The position numbers were made by a program, and so were the translations under genes. Positions 49,565-59,098 of a stretch of DNA of 64,000 nucleotides are shown here, piece by piece (position 1 is the stretch's first letter; each line of letters begins with the position of its first letter). Below the pieces are notes generated by a model. The model did not search any database. It was not told the origin of the DNA and saw only the letters and a list, made by a program, of their open reading frames with translations. The DNA lies in the NCBI GenBank assembly GCA_022794015.1, contig JAAWDZ010000068.1:1-64000 (forward strand), read 5' to 3'. The stretch comes from Eubacterium sp. (GTDB lineage Bacteria; Bacillota; Clostridia; Lachnospirales; Lachnospiraceae).

Positions 49565-50935
49565 ATGAAAAAAAACGAAAATTCCCGCAGTTCCTTTTCC
49601 GGTAAGCTGGGCTATGTACTTGCCGTTGCCGGATCCGCTGTCGGGCTGGGGAACATCTGGCGCTTTCCTTATCTGGCGGCCAAATACGGCGGCGGCATTT
49701 TTCTTTTGACTTATCTGATTCTGATGTTTACCTTTGGCTATGCGCTCATCGTATCCGAAACAGCGTTGGGCCGTATGACAAAACGAAGTCCCGTCGGAGC
49801 CTTTGGCACATTCGGCAAAAGTATCCCGTTTCGGTTCGGAGGATGGATTAACGCCGTCATTCCCATGCTGATTGTGCCTTATTACAGCGTCATTGGCGGA
49901 TGGGTCGTAAAATACCTGTTTGAATATCTGCGGCAAAACACTGCCGCCCTGGCCGAAGACAATTATTTTGGCCAATTTATTGCAAACAGCGCTGACACAG
50001 AATTGTGGTTCCTGCTTTTTGGCTTCATAGTCACAGCCGTCCTGTTTGCCGGGGTCAAACAGGGTGTGGAACGCGTTTCCAAAGTCATGATGCCGCTGCT
50101 TGTGGTGCTTGCCATATTTGTTGCTGTCTATTCCATGACAAGACCAGGCGCACTCTCAGGCGTTGCTTATTTTTTGATACCCAATTTTAAAAACTTTTCC
50201 TGGATGACAGTCGTTGCAGCTATGGGGCAGATGTTTTATTCTCTGTCGATTGCAATGGGCATTTTATATACATACGGTTCTTATATCAAAAAAGATGTGG
50301 ATATAGAAAAATCTACCAAACAGGTGGAAATCTTTGATACGGCAATTGCCATGCTTGCCGGACTGATGATCATTCCGGCGGTATTTGCGTTTTCCGGCGG
50401 GGATGCAGCTACCTTACAGGCAGGTCCCTCACTGATGTTTATTACCATCCCAAAGGTATTTGCCAGCATGGGCTTTGGAACCGGAGCCGGTATATTATTT
50501 TTCCTTCTGGTACTGCTTGCCGCATTGACCAGTGCAATTTCTCTCGCAGAATCCGGCGTATCCACTTTTGAAGATCAGCTGGGATGGAGCCGGGTGAAAT
50601 CCACGCTGTTAATGGGAGCCATTATCCTTATATTCGGATCTGCCTGTGCGCTTGGCTTTGGCGTTCTGGATTTTGTTCAGTTGCTTGGTATGTCTGTGTT
50701 AGACTTCTTTGACTTTTTAACCAATTCCCTGATGATGCCCATCGCCGCGCTGTCCACCTGTATTCTGATTACGCGCGTGGCAGGGCTTGACCAGATTGTA
50801 CGGGAGGTCGAACAGTCCTCCGACTTCAAACGCCGAAAAATGTACTGCTTCTTTATGAAATACCTGGCGCCTGCCTGCATCATAATTATTCTGTTCAGCT
50901 CCATCGCAAACGTACTGGGATGGATTTCCATGTAG
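49565..50935 (+). CDS. Sodium-dependent transporter, NSS/SNF family
   Basis: SGKLGYVLAVAGSAVGLGNIWRFPYLAAKYGGGIFLLTYLI. Start MKKNENS after GGGGAGG. Confidence 0.95.
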   Translation: MKKNENSRSSFSGKLGYVLAVAGSAVGLGNIWRFPYLAAKYGGGIFLLTYLILMFTFGYALIVSETALGRMTKRSPVGAFGTFGKSIPFRFGGWINAVIPMLIVPYYSVIGGWVVKYLFEYLRQNTAALAEDNYFGQFIANSADTELWFLLFGFIVTAVLFAGVKQGVERVSKVMMPLLVVLAIFVAVYSMTRPGALSGVAYFLIPNFKNFSWMTVVAAMGQMFYSLSIAMGILYTYGSYIKKDVDIEKSTKQVEIFDTAIAMLAGLMIIPAVFAFSGGDAATLQAGPSLMFITIPKVFASMGFGTGAGILFFLLVLLAALTSAISLAESGVSTFEDQLGWSRVKSTLLMGAIILIFGSACALGFGVLDFVQLLGMSVLDFFDFLTNSLMMPIAALSTCILITRVAGLDQIVREVEQSSDFKRRKMYCFFMKYLAPACIIIILFSSIANVLGWISM

Positions 50936-50956
50936 CAGGGCAGAATAAAGCGTACA

Positions 50957-51002
50957 TCCCCCGGCGGGCTTTCTGATACAGGGAACGAACTTTCCCATAT
51001 CA
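50957..51002. repeat. Dispersed palindromic repeat, copy C
   Basis: CCCCCGGCGGGCTTTCTGATACAGGGAACGAACTTTCCCATATCA, related to copies at 58036-58082 and 58164-58220. Confidence 0.6.
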
Positions 51003-51008
51003 CGAAAA

Positions 51009-51067
51009 AGGACTGCTGTAAGGAAGAAATATCATTCCTTCTTTCCCACAGCAGTCCTCTCTTTTTT
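51009..51067. terminator. Terminator between convergent NSS transporter and corA-like gene
   Basis: AGGACTGCTGT / ACAGCAGTCCT 11-bp stem followed by ctcttttttc. Confidence 0.8.
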
Positions 51068-51083
51068 CAAATCCAGGAAGCGT

Positions 51084-52028
51084 TCATAACATTTTACGGC
51101 GTTTTAACACCAGAAGCGCAATCACACAGATCGCAGATGTCGCTATACAGATAATCGCAAATCCATGCGGCGTCTCCGACAGAGGCATCCATTTTCCGCT
51201 CACATTCATCCCGTAAATTCCGGATATAATCGTAGGGATCGCCATCACCAGTGTAATTGAAGTCAAAAACTTCATTACATTATTCAAACGGTTGTTGATA
51301 ATCGTAGATACCAGATCCCTTGCACCATGAATGATATCCCGGTAAATATTCGTCATCTCAATCGCCTGACGGTTTTCCACGATAACATCGTCTAACAGTT
51401 CCTTATCCTCCGGGTACTGCTTAATCCGTTCATACCGCGTCAGACGATCCAGTACGACCTTATTAGCGCTCAGAGACGTAGCAAAATAAACAAGGTTTGT
51501 TTCCAGCTCATGCAAATTAATTAAGTCTTTGTCTTCGGTCGTTTCCGTTCCGACCCTTTTTTCTATCTCACTTCTTTTTTTATCAATGACACGCAGCAGG
51601 GCCTGATAGAGATTCGTCGTACGCAGCAGAATCTGATATACAAACCGCATTTTTTTCTTAGTGGAAAATCCCCTCATACGGTTATTATAAAAATAATTCA
51701 AAATGGCCGTATCCTCACCGCACACGGTAAGAATCGCATCCTGTACCAGAAGAATGCCTAACGGGATCGTCGTATAGGCCCGCTGATCGTTGCGGATTTC
51801 CTCCAGGGGAATATCCACCAGTATCAGAGTATAACCGTCTTCTATCTGTACACGTGAGCTTTCCTCTTCATCAAGCGCTGCTCTGAGATCCGCAATATCA
51901 ATATCATAATATTTGGCTGCTTCCATTAATTCATCCATATTCGGCGAAATCAGATTCACCCAGACATCCGGTTCAAACATTTCTTTCTGTGAAAGAACCC
52001 CATTATCTGTTTTGTAGATTGTCCTCAT
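51084..52028 (-). CDS. CorA-family divalent cation transporter
   Basis: C-terminal TM pair with ISGIYGMNVSGKWMPL; CorA-type N-terminal domain. Confidence 0.93.
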   Translation of the reverse strand: MRTIYKTDNGVLSQKEMFEPDVWVNLISPNMDELMEAAKYYDIDIADLRAALDEEESSRVQIEDGYTLILVDIPLEEIRNDQRAYTTIPLGILLVQDAILTVCGEDTAILNYFYNNRMRGFSTKKKMRFVYQILLRTTNLYQALLRVIDKKRSEIEKRVGTETTEDKDLINLHELETNLVYFATSLSANKVVLDRLTRYERIKQYPEDKELLDDVIVENRQAIEMTNIYRDIIHGARDLVSTIINNRLNNVMKFLTSITLVMAIPTIISGIYGMNVSGKWMPLSETPHGFAIICIATSAICVIALLVLKRRKML

Positions 52029-52315
52029 TTTCCGCCTCCTTCTTCATCCTATTCAAATCCAAATCACTTTTCTGTTTTCCATAATCCGGCAATTAAATAT
52101 GAGAGCCTTCAATTTCAGCTTCTATTTTCCAAACAATTATAATTCATTCCTGCCTCTATATTTCATGCCGGATCAGCATAACTTATTATAACACACCCAT
52201 TCCAAAATGAATACAAATTAAACCGGATATTTTTATTTTCCTTTTCGTCATACCATAAATCATAAGTATCCAGCCACATGACCTGCCTGGTTTTTCCATT
52301 TGCTGTGTTGTCGTC

Positions 52316-52397
52316 GTTACTGTTCACACGCCACTATTCCGCGAGGTGTTTTTTGCACATTCTGTGCGGAAATCCTAAGTTTTTCAGCGCGAAATCG
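52316..52397. mobile_element. Partial copy of the MITE-like element at 34158
   Basis: gttactgttcacacgccactattccgcgaggtgttttttgcacattctgtgcggaaatcctaagtttttcagcgcgaaatcg closely matches 34158-34237. Confidence 0.75.
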
Positions 52398-52619
52398 GTA
52401 TATAAATCTGGCTGGTACCTGGAATCTTTGCTGACGTGCAAAGTTCCTGGAAGGCCTGACAGGAAGCGTGTGCTTTCTATCAGGCCTTCCACATCAGGCG
52501 GTAGTGGCCTGAATGTTGTCGCTCATTGCTCCTCGTTAATGACAAAAAAATAGAGCATATAAAGTTCAGTTCCTATATGCTCTAACGCTATTACTATATT
52601 TGATATTGACTGATACGAG

Positions 52620-53073
52620 TGATCACGCCAACTGCATAACCTCGGATTCAAGTTCTTTTAATGTTTCCTTCCTTTATTTCCTGTGAAAATCACATAAAGC
52701 TCAGGCTTCGGCATTTTAACTTTCTTACTTTTGTAATAATCTTGACAGGTACGCTAAAATATTCATGATAGCTTTGCGCCAAATACAGCAGAACTCTTAC
52801 TAAAATATTCACTGTCCATGTAGATTGTGCTTCCACAGGTATCATCAGCTTATTATGGACAATAAATCCCAAATCATTATACAGATTATCAGTCAATACA
52901 TTTGTAATCGTCACATCTGTAAGAGAATCCTCCGTTGCCGTGGTGTCCTCCGGGTGAAGCGTTTTGTACAACTTTAACAGATAACTCTTATTCTGAAAAA
53001 GGTCAGGAAATACACTGTTTTTCGCGGTACGCTTTGCCATAACTTCCTGCACCTGTTTTGTATCGTCCTCCAC
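52620..53073 (-). pseudogene. Truncated and frameshifted Rpn/PD-(D/E)XK nuclease-family protein
   Basis: AKNSVFPDLFQNKSYLLKLYKTLHPEDTTATEDSLTDVTITNVLTDNLYNDLGFIVHNKLMIPVEAQSTWTVNILVRVLLYLAQSYHEY; continues in another frame as YKSKKVKMPKPELYVIFTGNKGRKH then stop. Confidence 0.8.
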
Positions 53074-53247
53074 TTTAACACCTCAGTTTCTAAAAACCCA
53101 TGCTTATAGAACTGCAAACATTCCATAAGATATGGCGCAAGATATAATACATCCTGCTCCTGCCCTTTAGATAAAGTGTTCCTTTTTCGTTCAGAATATG
53201 CTATACTGCTTTGCAGGCAGTATTTTTTCTATGGATTGGAGGGTATT

Positions 53248-53628
53248 ATGACAATGAACAAATCAGCAGAAGACTATTTAGAAACAATCCTGATTTTAAG
53301 CAAACGCCTCCCGGTGGTTCGTTCCGTTGATATCGCCACGGAGATGAATTTTAAAAAATCAAGTATCAGTGTGGCCATGAAGCACCTGCGTGAAGACGAA
53401 TGTATCACAGTAAATGAATCCGGCTTCATCACCTTAACCGAAAAGGGACATGCCATCGCAACCATGATCTATGAGCGCCACACCTTTCTCTCCAACTGGC
53501 TTATCGCACTTGGCATTGATGAGAAAACAGCCGTCAAAGACGCCTGCCGTATGGAACACGTCATCAGCCCGGAGAGCTTTTCCGCCATCAAAAAATATGT
53601 GTCCGATTCCGACTTAAGCTGCCTTTAG
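53248..53628 (+). CDS. DtxR/MntR-family metal-dependent regulator
   Basis: SAEDYLETILILSKRLPVVRSVDIATEMNFKKSSISVAMKHLRED...FITLTEKGHAIATMIYERHTFL. Start after TTGGAGGG. Confidence 0.92.
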   Translation: MTMNKSAEDYLETILILSKRLPVVRSVDIATEMNFKKSSISVAMKHLREDECITVNESGFITLTEKGHAIATMIYERHTFLSNWLIALGIDEKTAVKDACRMEHVISPESFSAIKKYVSDSDLSCL

Positions 53629-53661
53629 GGATCCGGACACAAAACACTGCACCAGAAATAA

Positions 53662-53711
53662 AACAGGCGCTGCCGCTCACTCCGAGCCGCAACGCCTGTT
53701 CTGTTTTTATA
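53662..53711. terminator. Terminator between convergent DtxR-type and SSS genes
   Basis: AACAGGCG / CGCCTGTT stem followed by ctgtttttat. Confidence 0.7.
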
Positions 53712-53719
53712 TTTTGTAA

Positions 53720-55252
53720 TTATTTTCCCAAAGCTGTCTTTCTGGTCACCTCTGTTTTTTCTTCATAACATGCAAATGCATTATCTATAAGCTTGCGATC
53801 CGGTTTCGGAGTAAAAAGACTTACCACCGGCACAATCACCAGTCCTGCAAGCATTGCAATCGCACCGCAGTTAATCGGTGACTGCATAATCTCCGGGAAA
53901 GACGGACGGCAGAAAATATTTGCCACCATCAGCACGGAGCTGAAAATAAAGCTTACCCAACAGGCCGCTTTCGTCACATTCTTCGAATACAGAGAATACA
54001 TAAACGGCGCCAGGAAAGAACCTGCCAGCGCCCCCCATGACACACCCATCAGCTGGGCAATAAAGGTTACGGAGCTCTTGTACTGAATCAGCGCCAGAAC
54101 GGATGAAATAACGATAAATACCACAACCAGCACACGCATGGTAAATACCTGCTTTTTGTCATCCATTTTCTTAAACACAAGCTCCTTTAAAAAGTCAATC
54201 GTAAGCGTGGAGCTTGACGCCATGACCAGAGAAGAAAGCGTAGACATGGAAGCTGACAGCACCAAAATCACAACCAGTGAAATCAAAATCGGCGACAGTC
54301 CGGACAGCATAGTCGGGATAATAGAATCATAGCCATTCGCAGCCACGTCAATCTGATCCGAAAACAGACGCCCGAATCCGCCCAGGAAATAACATCCGCC
54401 GGATACGACTAATGCGAACATCGTAGAAATGATGGTTCCTTTCTTAATCGCTTCTTCATTCTTAATTGCATAAAATTTCTGCACCATCTGCGGCAGTCCC
54501 CAGGTGCCCAGAGAAGTCAGAATTACAACAAACAGCAGATTCAGCGGATCCGGCCCAAAGAAACTGGCAAAGGTCCCCGGCGTCGTGGCAACCGTTTCAT
54601 CCGTCACTCTTGCAAGCCCGTCCAATGCCGCCATAAAGCCGCCCTTGCTGTTTAATACGGCAGCAATAATCGTAACAATCCCAAACAGCATAATAATACC
54701 CTGAATAAAGTCATTAATCGCTGTAGCCATATAACCGCCCGCAATTACATAAATTGCCGTCAATACCGCCATCAGAATAATACATACCGAATAATCAATA
54801 TGAAATGCCATCCCAAACAGCCTCGAAAGTCCATTGTACAAAGAAGCCGTATACGGAATCAGGAAAATAAAAATAATGACCGACGCGCCAATTTTAAGCG
54901 GCTGACTGCCAAAACGCTCACCGAAAAACTGCGGCATTGTCGCAGAATCCAAATGCTGTGACATAATACGCGTCCTGCGCCCCAATACGACCCATGCAAG
55001 CAAAGAGCCGATAATGGCATTTCCAATTCCCGCCCAGGTAGCGGCAACTCCATACTTCCAGCCAAACTGACCGGCATATCCTACAAATACAACCGCGGAA
55101 AAATAAGACGTTCCATAAGCAAATGCAGTAAGCCAGGGGCCTACGGAGCGTCCGCCCAAAACAAACCCGTTTACGTCAGTTGCATGTTTGCGGCAATACA
55201 GCCCAATGCCAATTAATACGGCAAAGTAGATGATTAATAGTAATAGTTTCAT
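53720..55252 (-). CDS. Sodium:solute symporter (SSS family, PutP-like)
   Basis: GFVLGGRSVGPWLTAFAYGTSYFSAVVFVGYAGQFGWKYG and about 13 TM segments; start after GGAGGGC. Confidence 0.93.
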   Translation of the reverse strand: MKLLLLIIYFAVLIGIGLYCRKHATDVNGFVLGGRSVGPWLTAFAYGTSYFSAVVFVGYAGQFGWKYGVAATWAGIGNAIIGSLLAWVVLGRRTRIMSQHLDSATMPQFFGERFGSQPLKIGASVIIFIFLIPYTASLYNGLSRLFGMAFHIDYSVCIILMAVLTAIYVIAGGYMATAINDFIQGIIMLFGIVTIIAAVLNSKGGFMAALDGLARVTDETVATTPGTFASFFGPDPLNLLFVVILTSLGTWGLPQMVQKFYAIKNEEAIKKGTIISTMFALVVSGGCYFLGGFGRLFSDQIDVAANGYDSIIPTMLSGLSPILISLVVILVLSASMSTLSSLVMASSSTLTIDFLKELVFKKMDDKKQVFTMRVLVVVFIVISSVLALIQYKSSVTFIAQLMGVSWGALAGSFLAPFMYSLYSKNVTKAACWVSFIFSSVLMVANIFCRPSFPEIMQSPINCGAIAMLAGLVIVPVVSLFTPKPDRKLIDNAFACYEEKTEVTRKTALGK

Positions 55253-55416
55253 AATGCCCTCCATATGTAATTTTGTAATTTAACGCGTTGAAGCTTTATG
55301 GCGTTAAAGCGATTATAGCACACTATAAAAAGATATGCAAATAAAATTTACAGCCAGGTGAGTTTTTGTTATACTATTTGTAATATTAGGTTCCATAAGC
55401 TAAAAGGAGGATACCC

Positions 55417-56103
55417 ATGGCTAAAGAAAAAAAATCTTCAAAAACAACTCTGTACATCGCACTCATAATCATTATTTTTGTACTTTCTTTCCTGTATTCA
55501 GCCCGAAGGAATTTCCGCAAAGGTATTTTTTTAGACGATCGGTTTTTCTATCTGACGGAAAACACGCTCTTTGAATCCGACAAACAGAACCAAATCCGCC
55601 TAAAGAGCAACGGTTCAGATACCGACTTTACGATCACTTTAAACGGCGACACACAAGCTGCCAGCTTAAAATGGGACGATGCGCATGTTACCATATCCTA
55701 TGAAAACGGATCTGTCATTGAGGGAGACTGGAACGGAAAATATATTACAGACAGCGACGGCATGCCCATTGCAACAGATTCCGATGAAATAACCATGAGT
55801 AACGGAGAAACTACACAGCCCGTCGGGTTCTATCAAAACAGCGCCTTAAGCCACGCGCTCTGCCAGATCAGCCAGAACAAAACCGTAATACGCCATTCCA
55901 TATGGATCATTCTGTTCGGCGTCGTTGTTTATCTGATTGGCGCCATAGAATTTCTTTATCCGGAGAAATGTCATTTTTTTCTGCGCGGATGGAGATATAA
56001 AAACCCCGAACTTTCCGAAGAAGGTACTCTGATCGAAAAAATCAGCGGTATTGTTGGTATGGTACTCGGACTTATCGCTGTAACCGGACTCTTCATTTCC
56101 TGA
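55417..56103 (+). CDS. Hypothetical membrane protein
   Basis: ORF with AAGGAGG upstream; N-terminal TM, polar extracytoplasmic region, two C-terminal TMs. Confidence 0.8.
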   Translation: MAKEKKSSKTTLYIALIIIIFVLSFLYSARRNFRKGIFLDDRFFYLTENTLFESDKQNQIRLKSNGSDTDFTITLNGDTQAASLKWDDAHVTISYENGSVIEGDWNGKYITDSDGMPIATDSDEITMSNGETTQPVGFYQNSALSHALCQISQNKTVIRHSIWIILFGVVVYLIGAIEFLYPEKCHFFLRGWRYKNPELSEEGTLIEKISGIVGMVLGLIAVTGLFIS

Positions 56104-56118
56104 AAATAATACATTATA

Positions 56119-56158
56119 AAAAAGCATGGGCCTGCACAGTCCCATGCTTTTTCTTATT
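56119..56158. terminator. Bidirectional terminator
   Basis: AAAAAGCATGGG / CCCATGCTTTTT. Confidence 0.88.
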
Positions 56159-56163
56159 TTTAA

Positions 56164-56925
56164 TTATTTTGCGGCAACCACTCCCCGCATATCGTAATAT
56201 CCCGCTTCTTTTCCTGCCAGAAACTTCGCTGCCTCAACGGCGCCTTTGCCAAATACGGCTCTGGAATATGCCGTATGCTTAATCTCAATGACCTCATCCC
56301 TGCCGGCAAAGATAACCTCATGCTCGCCGACAATCGTACCTCCGCGGACAGCGGAAATTCCGATTTCTTTTGCATCCCGCCTTTTGCGTTGTGTGCTGCG
56401 GTCAAATTTGTACTCATAGGCCCGATCCATTGCTTCATTTACAGAATCTGCCAGTGCAAGCGCGGTGCCGCTGGGCGCATCGATCTTCTGGTTGTGATGT
56501 CTTTCTACAATCTCAATATCAAATCCTGCAGGAGCTAATACTTTTGCCGCCTTCTGCAGCAGATCAAACAGCGTATTAATGCCAAGAGACATATTTGCAG
56601 ATTTTAAAACCGCTATCTCTTTGCTCGCTTCCTCTGTTTTCTGCAGCTGTGCTTCGCTCAGCCCCGTTGTACAGAGCACCAGCGGAAGCCGGCGGCTGAC
56701 ACAGTAATCCAATACGCCGTCTGCTGCCTTTGCAGTCGAAAAGTCAATCATTACGTCCGCATCCACGTCACATGCTGTAATGTCTGTAAACACCGGATAC
56801 GATGTATTTTTCGGATCTGCAATATCAATACCTGCGGCAACCTCCACTTCCTCATCCCCATTACAGATGTCGGCAATCATCTGCCCCATCTTTCCATTGC
56901 AGCCGTGTATTATAACTTTTATCAT
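56164..56925 (-). CDS. dapB: 4-hydroxy-tetrahydrodipicolinate reductase
   Basis: MIKVIIHGCNGKMGQMI, VMIDFSTAKA, VERHHNQKIDAPSGTAL, GEHEVIFAG. Confidence 0.97.
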   Translation of the reverse strand: MIKVIIHGCNGKMGQMIADICNGDEEVEVAAGIDIADPKNTSYPVFTDITACDVDADVMIDFSTAKAADGVLDYCVSRRLPLVLCTTGLSEAQLQKTEEASKEIAVLKSANMSLGINTLFDLLQKAAKVLAPAGFDIEIVERHHNQKIDAPSGTALALADSVNEAMDRAYEYKFDRSTQRKRRDAKEIGISAVRGGTIVGEHEVIFAGRDEVIEIKHTAYSRAVFGKGAVEAAKFLAGKEAGYYDMRGVVAAK

Positions 56926-57020
56926 GATTTCCTCCATTGTACATTTCTGCTCTTTTGTAAGCTTTCCCTTTTTTTGTCTGTATATTCCTGCGGCCGTAAC
57001 AGTCCAGGCAAGCTGCTCTG

Positions 57021-57911
57021 TTATGCCAGCTTTAATCCATATGCTTTCATCACTTCCGACATCTTCTTCACATGGGCTTCCTCCATCTCAGAAAGAGGCG
57101 CACGCACCGGTCCCACATCCATTCCCATTAAATTCAAAGCCTTCTTAACCGGAATCGGGTTTACTTCACAAAACAGTGCATCTACTAAAGGTTCTGCCTT
57201 AAGCTGCATCTTTGCTGCGCCTGCCACATCTCCTTCAAAGAACTTCATACACATATCATGCACCTGCTTCGGCGCGATATTCGACCACACGGAAATAACG
57301 CCGACTGCGCCGATTGCAAGCAACGGAACGACAATTCCGTCTTCACCGGAATACATATCCAGTTTGCCGTCGGTCAGATACATCGTCTTTGCTGCCTGTG
57401 ACACATTACCGGTTGCTTCTTTTAAACCGACAATATTCTCTACATTTTTATTCAGATAAGCTGCTGTTTCCGGCAGAATATTGCATCCGGTCCGTCCTGG
57501 TACATTGTACATAATTATCGGCAGTTTTACTTCATTTGCAATTTGCGTATAATGCCCAATCAGTCCCGCCTGCGTGGCCTTGTTGTAATAAGGCGTTACA
57601 ATCAGAAGGCCGTCTGCCCCGGCTTCTTCTGCTTCTTTGGAAAGCTGGATCGCAGTCCTGGTACAGTTGGAACCTGTACCCGCTACCACCGGAACCCTGT
57701 GGCCTGTAAAGCGTACTGCTGCTTCTATTACCTCTTTGTGCTCTTCCATTGTAAGAGTAGAACTCTCTCCCGTTGTCCCTGTAATGATAATACTGTCCGT
57801 GCCTTCGTTGATTTGAAAATCAATCAGCTCTTCCAGCTTGTCGTAGTTTACTTCCAGATTCTCCTTCATAGGGGTTACAATTGCTACACCTGCGCCTTTA
57901 AAAATTGCCAT
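57021..57911 (-). CDS. dapA: 4-hydroxy-tetrahydrodipicolinate synthase
   Basis: GAGVAIVTPM, TDSIIITGTTGESSTLT, ADGLLIVTPYYNK, IIMYNVPGRTGCNI, IVGLKEATG. Confidence 0.97.
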   Translation of the reverse strand: MAIFKGAGVAIVTPMKENLEVNYDKLEELIDFQINEGTDSIIITGTTGESSTLTMEEHKEVIEAAVRFTGHRVPVVAGTGSNCTRTAIQLSKEAEEAGADGLLIVTPYYNKATQAGLIGHYTQIANEVKLPIIMYNVPGRTGCNILPETAAYLNKNVENIVGLKEATGNVSQAAKTMYLTDGKLDMYSGEDGIVVPLLAIGAVGVISVWSNIAPKQVHDMCMKFFEGDVAGAAKMQLKAEPLVDALFCEVNPIPVKKALNLMGMDVGPVRAPLSEMEEAHVKKMSEVMKAYGLKLA

Positions 57912-58035
57912 TTCCTTTCCTCCTGTATTATATTTAATCATTTAGAATCCCAATTTTGCCATAAGATGTATCGCACCCGTGCCAAAGCGCGGCTGCAATA
58001 GCAGCCATATTCCTTATGCACACAGTGCGCATATC

Positions 58036-58082
58036 CTCCGGAGGGTTTTTGTGATACAGAAAATGAAGTTTCCAGTATCATA
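58036..58082. repeat. Dispersed palindromic repeat, copy A
   Basis: CTCCGGAGGGTTTTTGTGATACAGAAAATGAAGTTTCCAGTATCAT. Confidence 0.6.
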
Positions 58083-58087
58083 AAAAA

Positions 58088-58156
58088 GAATCCTGCTTTG
58101 CAGGATTCCCCGCCTGCGGCGGATCGCTTTAGCGATATATTTCCTCTCCGCCGCAG
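58088..58156. repeat. Clustered hairpins in the dapA leader
   Basis: GAATCCTGC/GCAGGATTC (58088-58108) and CTGCGGCGGA/TCCGCCGCAG (58114-58156) enclosing ATCGC/GCGAT. Confidence 0.7.
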
Positions 58157-58163
58157 TGCGATC

Positions 58164-58220
58164 CCGCCCGGAGGGCTTTTTATGATATAGGAAATCCGGA
58201 GGAATTTCCTATATCATAAA
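58164..58220. repeat. Dispersed palindromic repeat, copy B
   Basis: Perfect 17-bp stem TTTATGATATAGGAAAT (58179-58195) / ATTTCCTATATCATAAA (58204-58220), preceded by CCGCCCGGAGGGC. Confidence 0.85.
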
Positions 58221-58245
58221 AAACCGGCTCCTTTTATGAGCCGGT
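58217..58245 (-). terminator. Expression-platform terminator of the lysine riboswitch
   Basis: Minus strand ACCGGCTCATAAAAGGAGCCGGTTTTTTA. Confidence 0.85.
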
Positions 58246-58261
58246 ATAAAAGTCCTTTCAT

Positions 58262-58490
58262 ACGATAGCGCACCATCTTATCCTGTTATACCCTCTGGGG
58301 CATGCGCGCCCATTCGGCTGTTTCATCAAGATAAGATGACAGTCATATGCTTCTTCAACATATGCCCAAGAGAATATCCACAGGAAATATCCTCTTTCGG
58401 CGCTTTCCCCTTTTGTCCATCCTCTTCTGCACCTGCTGCATCTGATGGATTACTGATGAATCACGCGACCTCTATCCGGTACTATTTGGT
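58262..58490 (-). promoter_or_regulatory. Lysine riboswitch (L-box) upstream of dapA
   Basis: Minus strand ATAGAGGTCGCG...CAGTAATCC...AAAAGGGGAAAGCGCCGAAAGAGG...TCTTGGGCATATGTTGAAGAAGCATATGACTGTCATCTTATC matches L-box landmarks, followed by a terminator and dapA. Confidence 0.88.
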
Positions 58491-58536
58491 TTTCACTATA
58501 TGCAATATAACACTCCATACATCCTTTGTCAATACC

Positions 58537-59022
58537 TTAACTTTCCGGCATCAGATGGTATATCTCATCAATATGGCTCCGCAGCTTATCCGGCAACACC
58601 CATCCGGTCAGAATCAAATCCATATCATCTAATCTTGCCCTTATCAGCCCTATCAGCTCCTCTAAAGCAATCAGTCCGTGATCCACAATGCCAAGCACCT
58701 CGTCCAGGATCAACATATCACACTCACCGGTCGCCAATACCTTTCTGGCAAAATTGATGCCGTTTTTAATATTCTTTCCTTCTTCGTGCTGCTCTTCTGC
58801 CGTAAGCTCATTATAATATTCTTCAGATTTTTCGAAACGGAAAAATTTAATCTCAGGTTCCAGCCTTCTTAAAAAATGCATTTCATCATCCGCTTTTCCT
58901 TTTAAAAACTGTATGATAAAAACTGTCTTTCCCTCAGAAGCAGCACGTATCGCCCTTCCCAGCGCCGCAGGCGACTTTCCCCTGCCCTCGCCATAATATA
59001 CCTGTACGCTTCCAACCGCCAT
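58537..59022 (-). CDS. Cob(I)yrinic acid a,c-diamide adenosyltransferase-like protein (CobO/BtuR type)
   Basis: VQVYYGEGRGKSPAALGRAIRAASEGKTVFIIQFLKG...DMLILDEVLGIVDHGLI...LILTGWVLPDKLRSHID. Start after GGGAGGTTACT. Confidence 0.87.
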   Translation of the reverse strand: MAVGSVQVYYGEGRGKSPAALGRAIRAASEGKTVFIIQFLKGKADDEMHFLRRLEPEIKFFRFEKSEEYYNELTAEEQHEEGKNIKNGINFARKVLATGECDMLILDEVLGIVDHGLIALEELIGLIRARLDDMDLILTGWVLPDKLRSHIDEIYHLMPES

Positions 59023-59098
59023 AGTAACCTCCCATGTCTTTTGTCGCTCTGTTTCCATATTCTATTAAAATAACATATTTTATTCCAAAAAGCAACTT

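Noticed and set aside
52278-52553. 91-aa ORF across the MITE-like remnant
   Set aside because: Consists of palindromic repeat sequence; no coding signature.
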